Source: Acheta domesticus (lineage: Eukaryota > Arthropoda > Insecta > Orthoptera > Gryllidae). From it: 64,000 nucleotides of DNA. The translations under genes and the position numbers were made by a program. The stretch spans positions 117,993,272-118,057,271 of the forward strand of contig JAHLJT010009436.1 in the NCBI GenBank assembly GCA_031308135.1, written 5' to 3'. The notes below the pieces were generated by a model. That model saw only the letters and a program-made list of their open reading frames with translations, made no database searches and was not told the DNA's origin. Below, in pieces: positions 26,901 to 38,900 of this stretch. Numbering within the stretch: the first letter of the stretch is position 1; every line of letters begins with the position of its first letter.

Positions 26901-29900
26901 CGCGCGCGCTGGTGGTGTGCGTATGTGCGCGCGCGCGCTGGTGGTGTGCGTATGTGCGCGCGCGCGCTGGTGGTGTGCGTATGTGCGCGCGCGCGCTGGT
27001 GGTGTGCGTATGTGCGCGCGCGCTGGTGGTGTGCGTATGTGCGCGCGCGCGCTGGTGGTGTGCGTATGTGCGCGCGCGCGCTGGTGGTGTGCGTATGTGC
27101 GCGCGCGCGCTGGTGGTGTGCGTATGTGCGCGCGCGCGCTGGTGGTGTGCGTATGTGCGCGCGCGCGCTGGTGGTGTGCGTATGTGCGCGCGCGCGCTGG
27201 TGGTGTGCGTATGTGCGCGCGCGCGCTGGTGGTGTGCGTATGTGCGCGCGCGCTGGTGGTGTGCGTATGTGCGCGCGCTGGTGGTGTGCGTATGTGCGCG
27301 CGCGCTGGTGGTGTGCGTATGTGCGCGCGCGCGCTGGTGGTGTGCGTATGTGCGCGCGCGCTGGAGGTGTGCGTCTGTGCGCGCGCGCTGGTGGTGTGTG
27401 GGTGCGCGCGCGCTGGTGGTGTTGTGGGTGCGCGCGCGCGCTGGTGGTGTGTGGGTGCGCGCGCGCGCTGGTGGTGTGTGGGTGCGCGCGCGCGCTGGTG
27501 GTGTGTGGGTGCGCGCGCGCGCTGGTGGTGTGTGGGTGCGCGCGCTGGTGGCGTGTGGGTGCGCGCGCTGGTGGTGTGTGGGTGCGCGCGCGCTGGTGGT
27601 GTGTGGGTGCGCGCGCGCTGGTGGTGTGTGGGTGCGCGCGCTGGTGGTGTGTGGGTGCGCGCGCGCTGGTGGTGTGGGTGCGCGCGCGCTGGTGGTGTGG
27701 GTGCGCGCGCGCTGGTGGTGTGGGTGCGCGCGCGCTGGTGGCGTGTGGGTGCGCGCGCGCTGGTGGTGTGTGGGTGCGCGCGCGCTGGTGGTGTGTGGGT
27801 GCGCGCGCGCTGGTGGTGTGTGGGTGCGCGCGCGCTGGTGGTGTGGGTGCGCGCGCGCTGGTGGTGTGGGTGCGCGCGCGCTGGTGGTGTGGGTGCGCGC
27901 GCGCTGGTGGCGTGTGGGTGCGCGCGCGCTGGTGGTGTGTGGGTGCGCGCGCGCTGGTGGTGTGTGGGTGCGCGCGCGCTGGTGGTGTGTGGGTGCGCGC
28001 GCGCTGGTGGTGTGTGGGTGCGCGCGCGCTGGTGGGTGTGTGGGTGCGCGCGCGCTGGTGGTGTGTGGGTGCGCGCGCGCTGGTGGTGTGTGGGTGCGCG
28101 CGCGCTGGTGGTGTGGGTGCGCGCGCGCTGGTGGTGTGGGTGCGCGGCGCTGGTGGCGTGTGGGTGCGCGCGCGCTGGTGGTGTGTGGGTGCGCGCGCGC
28201 TGGTGGTGTGTGGGTGCGCGCGCGCTGGTGGTGTGTGGGTGCGCTGGTGGTGTGTGTGTGTGCGCGCGCGCTGGTGGTGTGTGCGCGCGCTGGTGGTGTG
28301 TGCGCGCACTGGTGGTGTGTGCGCGCGCTGGTGGTATGTGTGTGCGTGCGCGCGTTGGTGGTGAGTGTGGGTGTATGCGTATGTGTGCTTGCGTATGTTT
28401 GCGGGTGGTGTGTAAGTGTGTATGTGTGTGCGTGCGTATGTAGGGTTGCAATATGTTTTGAGAAAGCGGGAAATGTCCTGAATATCGACCTATGTCCCGC
28501 TGTCAAGCTAGATTTTTGTTCCTTTCTGTCCAATGTACTGAATTTTAATACTGGGAAATTCATCCTACAAGGTACAAGAGTGGTCACTCTGTACTTGAAA
28601 GTGTCCAATGTAATTTTAATGATCTACAATTTCGATGTTTGCTAGAAATACCATTTCCTTGTTATATGGACAACTTACTTGATAGTTAAAGAAATTTGCT
28701 CTGTAATATTACAGATGTTCTAAATTCCATTGTTATCCTTATGGAAACCTTAAGCAAGTGTGATGAGAGTGTGTCATGATAGTGTATGTGTCATGAGAGA
28801 GAGAGAGCGTGTGTGATGAAGCGAGCACAAGACCAGTCCGTATGTACCGCAAGTGTGGGCGTGTGTGGCGAGTGTGCGTAGTGGCGAGTGCGCGTGTGCG
28901 GCGTGAGCGCGTGTGGCGTGAGCGCGTGTGGCGTGAGCGCGTGTGGCGTGAGCGCGTGTGGCGTGAGCGCGTGTGGCGTGAGCGCGTGTGGCGTGAGCGC
29001 GTGTGGCGTGAGCGCGTGTGGCGTGAGCGCGTGTGGCGTGAGCGCGTGTGGCGTGAGCGCGTGTGGCGTGAGCGCGTGTGGCGTGAGCGCGTGTGGCGTG
29101 AGCGCGTGTGGCGTGAGCGCGTGTAGCGTGAGCGCGTGTGGCGTGAGCGCGTGTAGCGTGAGCGCGTGTGGTGTGGTTTGGTTGTTTGTGTAGCGATGTT
29201 TGTGTGGGTGCTTTTGTGAGTGTGTTCATGTGTGGATGCATGCATGTATGCCTATGCACACGTGTGTGCTCATATGAAGTTTCAAAATACATTTATGTGG
29301 TTTACAATTCTTTACGTGAATAATAACATTTCTTCCGGTCTTCCATAATCCTTTTAATTCCAATAACAATTCTTGTTAATTCATTGTATATCACAGAATG
29401 CAATGACAATAATATAATATTAAATAGGCAATTACCATTTCAAATGAATTATTGTAACCCTTTGACGAATGAGAACTTACCTGAGTAACTGAATCTGAAA
29501 GCCTTCAGAATGTTCTGAACTACGAAACCGGCATTTGGATACAGAATCAGTATGTTCAATTACAGGGTCATTAAAACTCACAATTTCTTCAGTAAATGTT
29601 CTTTGTGAAGGCTGAAAGAGATGTAATGAATAGTTTCATTATATGACAACCACCCAATTTCGCTCATCAATTTATTTGAAAATAGTGTGTCCCTGTCCTT
29701 CCACCAAACACTTCTCAAGAATTTATTTATTTCAAATACATTCACATATTAAAATGTATTCCTACAATTCTTTATCACTTACCTTCACTCCAATACAGCT
29801 CATATCATATACACTAGCAACAACACAGTGTAACACAACTTTCTGGACTTTGCAACGCACCAAACAAATCTGCAAGGTAACATGCAAATCCACGACCCGA

Positions 29901-32900
29901 GTCACGCACAATAACAATGAGCTCTGAGCATATTAACATCAAAAGTTCTGCACTGGCCAACTGAACTTGACGATTGCCTGCAATTTCTTCAGGGGTAAGG
30001 CGCATTTGTCCCAAGTTGGGGTAGAAGCTTCGTGAATAATATAAACACACTGACACAAGAACTTCCAAGTACATGCTTGATCTGTACGCGGCACTGTATT
30101 CTCCCATTGCAAGAGAGGCTAAATCACCATGAAAACTTCGGCCAAAAACCGACTTTCGATGACGAGCAAGCAGGACTTGAAGTCCAGCAGCTCGACGTCC
30201 AGCTGTTTGCTGTCCTGCCAGACCTGTTGCAGCAGCAGCACATAAGAACATGCGAGCATGTGTCAGAAGTACTGCTCTAAGTGTCCGTAACGCATAGAGA
30301 GCACGACCAGAGTCATATACACCACAGTACAATAGCATGTGTGAGTGCAGTGGGTGCACACCAACAGCTGTAGTTACTGATGTAGCAGGCAAGGAACCAT
30401 TACTCATTGGACGTCCTGCATTTGGCCGTACCTGAAATTTTTTTTATAATATATTTTATAAGCAGAAATGAACTAAATTTAAATATCTAGATACAATGAT
30501 GATTCATTGTGTTCTACTTTCTCATACACAAACTACATAGAAAGTTATGTTTGAAGAAATCTATCTCGAGATTTTCACAGAAAAATATTTTTTGATGGTG
30601 CTTGAAATCAAAAACCTGTATTTTCAAACAGTGTATCTTGTCATACGAATAACACTAGCAACCAGAATTGACACAGAATTGTTTTCAAAATTGATTACTC
30701 TCTGATGTTATCTGGCTCAACTACAAGCGCTGGTAATTTAAAATGGATATTTTAACTTCTGAGGATACCTATGAAACGTTCTACATTTTCAAAATGTTCT
30801 CAGAAACAGTTTCATTTTTATTCTATTAATATATTGCCTTAAATATATTGCACAGTGCAATTTCATGTATGTAAACAGCTTAAACTAGCCAAAACATAGT
30901 CTGATTTTCATTTAAAAACAGAATTTTCCAAACCTGAAGTTGATTTTTACTTTCCCTTATACGTACGTATATAAGTAGTAAAGGGAAAGTTAATGTAATG
31001 CTGCGCTAAAAACTGCGGATTTTTGATAGGAAAAATCATTGCCGAGCCCTGATAACGAAAAAGTGGATAAATCCAATTGCTAAATTAAAAAAAATCCCCT
31101 GACAAGAGGTGCAACCAGAATCCTTGTTATGGGGGTCCTTGATACCGAAAAACCAATTGAAAGCAAAACGTCTATCCGTCTGTCAACAACTACTGCGACT
31201 AAACCGTTCAGTCGATTTTCACCAAAATTGATATTCCCCGATCGATCTGACTGATCTCGTTGCACGTTGAAATTGAAGCCGATATTTTAATTTGGGGGGA
31301 GGGTACTTTACATGAAGACCCTGGGACATTTTCAAAATTTTCAAAAAAGTGCCAAATTTTTTCTTAATTCAACAACTGGATTTATCCACTTTTCCGTTAC
31401 CAGGGCCCTGCAATAAGAGTTTTTCTGCCGAAAATCCGCCGTTTTTCGCGTAGCATTACGTAACTTTCCTACGTATATTATACGGGAAAGTAAAATCTAA
31501 CATAACATCTAGCATAACATAAGTTTCCACGCAGAAAATGATTAACCAGTTAGAATAGTATTTTATACAACAAACGAGAGAAGAAGAGCTTTATTCATGA
31601 GGGAGAAAGGACAGGTTGCTTATAATTATCCTGAGATAATGAAGTCCTGTTGATATGGAAGATTTAATTTTTAAACAATTTGTGTTAAATTGTTTGGTTA
31701 AATACTAAAAGAGCTTGTACACATGTAGATAACAACACACTAGCTAAAGGACTGAGAAATCAAAGCACAGGGAAAATAATACCATTCAGCCACCAACGTG
31801 ACTGAAATGAATGCAAGAGGGCATTTTGGATGAGATTTAAGTACGTATTTCAATTGTAAATCGAATTCTTAGACAGTTTGGAGTTACTAATAAGGGTTGA
31901 GGGCAATGTGTTGGGTAAATCAATGGTAATTCTGAAAGTAAGTACATGTACGTATTTATCTAAAGAACGTTATTGACGAAGAGGCACTGTTGCAATGGCA
32001 AAACTAACTTTTTAACTACGGCAGGAATAAAGTAATATTTTAGCACGGAATAAAGTCTGATTAATTTATCACATTTAGGCAAAAAATGAACTTTGGTACA
32101 GGTTTAACTGACAACTGGAACTTTTGAAAGTTACGTCCTTCATTTTGTTAATTACGAGCCTGTGACTAAATTTTACATTGGGAATGACATGCCCACAGCA
32201 TTATTCCATGTATTGTACACTTCCTCATAACTGGAATAAATTAATTCTGTGTTTGCTACAAAAACATGCTAATGTACCTACCTCATTATCTTCTGAACAT
32301 TGTTTTGCAACTTTATCCAAAACTTCTTTCAATATATCTTGAACCACATTTATACTTGAACTTTCTGCACTATTTTTGAAATAATCTTCTGCCGCTGTTG
32401 ATTCTTCAGGTTCTCCCAGCTCATCATCCACAGCTGACCAGCTGCGGCCTTGTGAACCATCAGCACCCTCCGTACTACCACTACTGCTGTCAGACCCATC
32501 ATTTTCTACACTTTGTTCTCTAGGGCTATCTGGATCGCCAGCACATCTACTTTGGAATGAGGAAGTAATTTCAGTCTCTTCAACAGGCCCTGCTTCTTCT
32601 GAAGTTGAGCCACTCAAACTTCGACCAGGAGGATGCAGTCGTGTAGCATGGCGCAAGAAATCAGGCATGGAAGCTGACCTCTCTCGTGTCTCAGGAATGC
32701 ATTCATCTTCCGGAGCAGATTCTGAGACATGGCTAGCAGCAAATGGATTCACAAACACAGAAATATTTTGTCTTGCTAAAAAGGATGTTGGAAAATCTAT
32801 TTCTCGAAGATGAGGAGTTTTTTCTGTGATGTAATGTTTTGCTGAATCACCACCTACTAATGTCGTAACTGCAAATATACGTTTGGCACGCACTGGATCA

Positions 32901-35900
32901 TCATTGGCCATCCGCTGTTGACCATTTCGATGAGAGTTATCTTCTGACACATGATATATAACATTTCCATCAACAGAACTTATTGCATAAATACGAGCAG
33001 ACGCTCTTTCATCAGGTCCATCAGCAGTTCGAGCATCACCGCCAGAAACAACTGTGTTTGAATGTTGTATGCTCACATGTAATACACTCAGACGGGCTGT
33101 ATTTGGTTCCAGCAAAAGAAGAAGCAATGGATCAAGAAGACGTGCTACATCTCCACGAACTAAAGAATGCAAAAGCCAAGCTTGCGCTTGCAATCTTAGT
33201 GGACAACTTTCTGGTCTCTGCAAATGATCCAACATTTTTAGAAGTGATCTGAAAAATATAAAAATATATATTTTATTTTGGAAAAACATTGCACCATGAA
33301 TCATGCTTGAAACACATTTTTGGTAAAGTTATAGTTTATAAAATCACAAATATATAAGAATGTTTACAAAATCATCAAAGTGATTAATTGTAAAATATTC
33401 AAGTTTTGAAAACGATCCAAGTCGTTCAACACAAATTAAGCCATCTTACCTATCAAAAGTTCTTAATGAACGACTAGAGCCACTTTTGGCTTCTAATTCA
33501 CGACCCAGATGCCATAACAGAGAAAAATGTTGTAATGCTTCCATTTTCTTGTCATCACCATCTTGGGTAAGTGCTTCTCCAATTATATCCTCTACTGCAT
33601 CAGAAGCAGGTAATACATTATGCAACTGATGTAACAACTCGACACAATTCATCTGCAGATGAGGTTCTAATTGTCCTAAATGTTGCCAAAGAGCACGTGC
33701 CAGAACCTAGAATGGTTTAGAACATCGCCTTACTTCTCAACTCTGGATTAGAAAGAATATAGTATGAAAGGACTCTCATACTAGAAACATTAAGATTATT
33801 GGGGATTAAACCGATGGAAAATTTTGCAGGTAGCGTATCAAAGAAACAAACAAACCATCAATCAATAAATAAATATTTTAGACAATCATTCTTTCTTGTC
33901 TTTAATACGTCACTCAGAAGTACGTAAATTAACAGCAAAACTAAGAATAATTCTAAGGACAAAAGCTTAAATTTGCCAAAACTGAATTGAGCGCGATTGG
34001 TTTGAGAAAGAATTGTGGAATAAATGTAATGAAAATTTCTAACAGTTCTGCTCAAAAATTTAAATTTCTTCCATATTCTAGGAAGTGCCCTATCCCAGCT
34101 GCGATCTATCGGCGCTTAAAAACATTCTATTAATAAACTACTAAGGTAGCGGAGGGAGTAATTGACCGTGTACCAGTAGTTGACCATTTAGAACAAAAGT
34201 CTTTTAATTAATGAGTGTTCAAGTGAAATACTTCACAAATCGCGGAAACTTAATGTCCTGCCTTCTGGTGGTAATAATTGAAAAGCAGAGCGCATTTGGC
34301 GGCACGTGTTATTAGTTGGCGAACATTGAATGTTGATGGTGTTTTTGCCGCTGTATCACGTTGTTTTCTTCCAGAATTTGCTACGCGAGTGTTACAGATA
34401 AACCTAACAATAAACTATAAGTATTTGATATATCATTTTAAAATAAATGTATGTCGAAATAATAATATCTGATAATAATTTTATGAGCTTGGTTGCATGT
34501 TTAATAACATCTGAAAATATTTAGAAGCGTGGTCAAATAATGAATCAAGAATCGATAGATTTCTAGTAATTGACCACAGTGGTTAATTACTAGGTGAAAC
34601 CTTGTTTTTATTGAACTCCTAATTAACTATCTATTTCTTTGTATTAGCATCCACCAAAACATTTCTGAAAGTTCGGCACTCGGCGTGGATCTTACTTGAT
34701 TCCGGAGATGAAAAAGTATTCAATATTTTTAATGTAAATATCTTGTAAATGCATACTAAAATTCTATTAAAATATTGTTTCATGTTGTCTGTACTGTGTA
34801 TGTCAATATAATTTTGTTAATAAAATAACTTTTTATTTGTTAATTTTAATAATTATGTGGTCAATTTATGAGGGGTCAACTACTGAAAAAACACCATGTT
34901 TGGGTGGTCAATTTCTGATTCAGAATAATTGTTTTGAAAAATCAACCCCAAAAACTGGAAAATGCAGTTTTTGTTAAATGTTGTTGTATTGCATGTTAGC
35001 AGGAAGTATGGTAAGTAGTGTAAGCTATTCAGATTGGCAAATGTAAATAGTCAGGTGGATGGAAAATGATACATTTTTTACTTAAATGGTCAACTACTGG
35101 TACGTTTACCTTACTTTTAATATTTTCAAAAATGTACCTGACATTAATTAAGGAACTAATTGTCAAAAAATTTTATTTAAAGAAAAAAATGTCCTTAATC
35201 ATACAGTTGTACATGGAGTTCCAAAACTTTCAAATTTTTGCAATTTTCGAAATTCAGTTACCTCAGTGAAATTGGGGCCTGTGTTATCCTTTTAAGGCCC
35301 ACTTTTACGAACTCGGGATAAACATGAGAAAAATTTTATTCTATGGATACAGGACAAACCGGTTGTACGAAGTAGGAATAGTGCTTATCAATGGAATAAA
35401 TATGTGATAAACTATCCCACTGTTTTTGCGAAGATATTCAGTAGATAACGTGAAATAACCTCAAACTAGAAGCAGCCACGTGACGCGTGTACTGTGTAAC
35501 AATCGAATTTACGGAGAGCGATGTTGAATTCTTGTTCGGAGTATGTTTGTCATAGCGAAAACGATGAAAGTTGATACAGGCAAGATTTATTAAACAAATA
35601 CGCTGATGATGAGTTTTAAATTGTTTTCAATCCGCAGTGCGAAGGATTTTGGATCTTGTGAAGGATGATTTGAATCGTCAGAAAGAGATTTTATTATAAA
35701 GATTTTTGCAATTTTATTTGTTACCAATTTGAATGTAAATACGAATTTTAAACATTTATATTTTTTGTATACATGTTGAAAATATATTTTAAATTTATTA
35801 TACGTAAGTTCAAATAGCGGAAGAAAATATTTCTAAAACCTACACTGATTTTAATTTAAACATTAAATTTAATGTACATGTACATTAATATCGTTTTAAT

Positions 35901-38900
35901 ATCGGTTACAATCATAGAGGGAACACTCCTAAAACAACTCCAACTCCAGGCAGAAATGAGCAGAAATGTGCAAAACGTGAGAAGCAAGAATAAATATTCA
36001 CATAAAACACTACCGAATGCAATACCAACTTTCTCTTTCACGGACACATTTTCGGATAAACAGGACATAGTTATCCGTGGAATAAATACACGTCGTAGAA
36101 CAGGACAAGTCGTTTATTCTCGGAATAAGCAATTCTTTAGACAACTATTCCTGGAGATATATTTACACCATACAACCGGCCGTAAGTGTATTTTTTCCTA
36201 TTAATCAGAAATTTAAAGAAAAAATTTGGAGCCATTTTTGAGAAAATTTTGAAAATGTTCCAAGGATTTCACATATGCTACCCACAAAATGTAAAGAAAT
36301 ATTTTAAGAATCGCAGGGCTGGAAAGTTTAGGTGTTAGTGTTGTTGACATACGATGTACGGACGAGCATTTTGAAAACAACAAAACTTTTTCGGTATCAG
36401 GAAGCCCTAAAATACGTTTTTCTGTTGAATGCTAGAAATCTCTTTCCAGCAGAATTACATAACATTCTCTATACTATGTATATTACTCATTATATATGTG
36501 CGCATGCGAGAAAGTAACTAGTGCGGCTACTAAATGGTACAGACTTTCTCACAGTCGTTAGTTTTCTAATCTCTTTAGGATAGACTATCGCTTGGGTATT
36601 GCCCTGTCCAACTTCCAAATTGCTTCCTGACAGTGTCGAAAATACATTTTCCCCCACATTTTCTCAATGTTTGATCCCCTATTAGTAGAATTGAAATGAG
36701 ACTTACATAATATTATAGAAGAAGAAAACCTGGTCATATTTATTAATTTTCACTGAAAAATTTGAAGCATTATTGAGAAAATGTGCTTTTCTGAAAATGC
36801 GCAATTTTGAGATCATTTTCACAGAAAACTTCAGTTTTTCGAGAAACCACACGAAATTATATGAAGTTCTCCTACTCGAACAATAGTGAATAAAGAAGCC
36901 TGAAATATAAATATTTAGGACGAGAGACATTTCAAAAAATTATCTTTGTGACTTTTTTGAAAAATCAAAATAACACATCAAAATGGTGCTTATGTCATTA
37001 TATACTTGGTTGTAGGGGAGATACGGAGTCCTAGGCACAGATGCCAATGTTTCGGCCGTCATGGTGAGAGCTTCAGGGTGAAATGCCTGCATGTTGTATT
37101 TCGCCCCGAGGAAGTTCACAGCATGACGGCCGAAACGTCATCTGTGCTTAGAATGCGGCGTCTCTCGAATAGCCAGGTAGATTTGACTCCAGCCGCGGAG
37201 GCCTGTGTTTTCAATTGGGATTGTCACTTTATTCAGTGCATTTACTACTATCCGAACAAAAAGGTTAGAAAAAATACAGGTTTTTTGGAAAATATTGTTT
37301 TTAAAATTGCCTCATTTCACGCAAAATTACGCGGAAACTACTCATATTTTGAAAAAAGTATTTAAATATCTAAATTTGAAGAATCTCATTAAATATTTAA
37401 ATTTGAAGAACCTCATTTAAATATCTAAATTTGAAGAACAGATTTCATAAATACTGTAAAAGGTTGACTGTACATTATGTATACTGTAGATTTCATAAAT
37501 ACTGTAAAAGCCGGAATGGATCGGGACACAAAACAAATCCGGCTCAGGGAGGTTTCCCTTTTATGCCAGGTTGTCCATTTTATGACACTTGTGATATTGA
37601 CGTTTCTGCCCTAAAAGTAGTAATTTACATGACTTTATTAAAATTATCGAAATCCGTTAACATGTAAAGTATTTATGGAAGAAACCAGCAATAAATGACA
37701 ATTAAACACTCTTCATTGACAGCTTCTGAGTTGAATACACACCTTATGGGCTGTTTTTGAATTGCTTGCCGACTCTTTCAAAGCACAATGCGTCACAACC
37801 CAGAACCTTCTGATACCCTCGCATGGCCTTCAGCAATGCCTATCTGGTCGAGGAGTTTTGATTTTCAACGCGGGGCAGAGAGAGGTGTCAATAGATGCCA
37901 TGTACACCTTCTCACGCTCAGAGAGACAGGAGAGAGGGAATTCTACGGCCTACGCCTTGAGAGACAAGCGACCCCAAGGTCGAATTCTTCGCTGACAGCA
38001 GAAGTCCCTCTCCTTCATTGTCTGGCTGCCACGACTAAATCGCTTGTCACAGGGATAGAGAATTCAAAAGCTTGCAGGTGCATTCATTTCATTAAAAACA
38101 TCTCGCGTGTCGCCTGTGCGACGCCGCACACGCACACGACCATCACTGACGTGCAGGCAGAAGCGGCTTTCATCACTGAACACCACTGCACGCCACTCCG
38201 TCTCCCAGCTGCCTCGCACATGGCATCACGCCAGACGTGCCCGACGATGGTTCGGTGTGTGTGGCAGTCGGGCTAGCGGTATGCGCGATTGTAATCCTGC
38301 AGCTAGTAACCGGTTCCCAATGGTGCGTGGAGACACGTTGGGGGGCACATGTGCCTTTATCTCGACGCGGATGGCCGTACGGTATGCCAACGTCGCCTTC
38401 ACGATGCGTCGATCGTAACGTTCGTCAGTGCTCCGCGTTCGCCCCGAAGTTGGTCTAAGGCAATGGGAATGCTCGTCTACCCTTCGTCGCCAGCACCGCA
38501 GCACCGACGTCGCATCACGGCCCACGTGGTCAGCAACTAGTCGAAAGGATCATCCGGTTCCGCGCAGGCCGGCAATCCGAACCCTCTCAAACTGGTCCTA
38601 TTGCTTCAAGGACGAACGAGTGCGACGCCGTGGCATATCTAAGACAAGACAAGACCTTATCGCAGAGGACAGGGCCTTTTAAAGCCGCGGAGTATATGAC
38701 GCGTCCGGGCCATTTCGTCACGCTCACATTACGTCACTGGACGGCAGCCATTCGTGAAATTTTAATCATGACTTCTACGACCCCCCCCCCATCCTTAACG
38801 TCCCTTATCGCCCAGTTGATCGTACCCTTCCCAGTGTTGCAATACTTTTTTTCCATCAGTGTATTTGTGACGATTCTGGTGATGAAAATATCATGTGACG

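Larger units (their letters stand above)
25586..29480. other. 3.9 kb intron dominated by two minisatellites
   Basis: Between exons f and g. GT-rich sequence begins at about 25,830; minisatellite 1 occupies 26,160-28,353 and minisatellite 2 28,886-29,171. The 28,440-28,730 segment between them is ordinary AT-rich intron. Confidence 0.9.

Noticed and set aside
25964..28645. Very long open frames (602-874 codons) on both strands, rich in His/Thr/Ala/Arg or Cys/Val/Ala/Arg
   Set aside because: They lie wholly in the GCGCGC/GGTGGTGTG minisatellite, which has almost no stop codons in any frame. No initiation context, domain or splice logic supports them.
26160..29171. CRISPR-like array
   Set aside because: Regular repeats but no unique spacers; these are minisatellites in an animal intron.
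28739..29292. Frames with a five-residue repeat (RVWRE, THTRS, ACGVS type)
   Set aside because: Product of the 15-base tandem unit being a multiple of three.
32983..33252. Plus-strand 89-codon frame
   Set aside because: Antisense shadow of the DOP1 exon at 32,282-33,248.
35280..36190. Possible further inverted-repeat element (similar words GGACAAACCGG / GGACAAGTCG and GGAATAAATA)
   Set aside because: The matches are short and not in consistent mirrored order, so I could not define arms.
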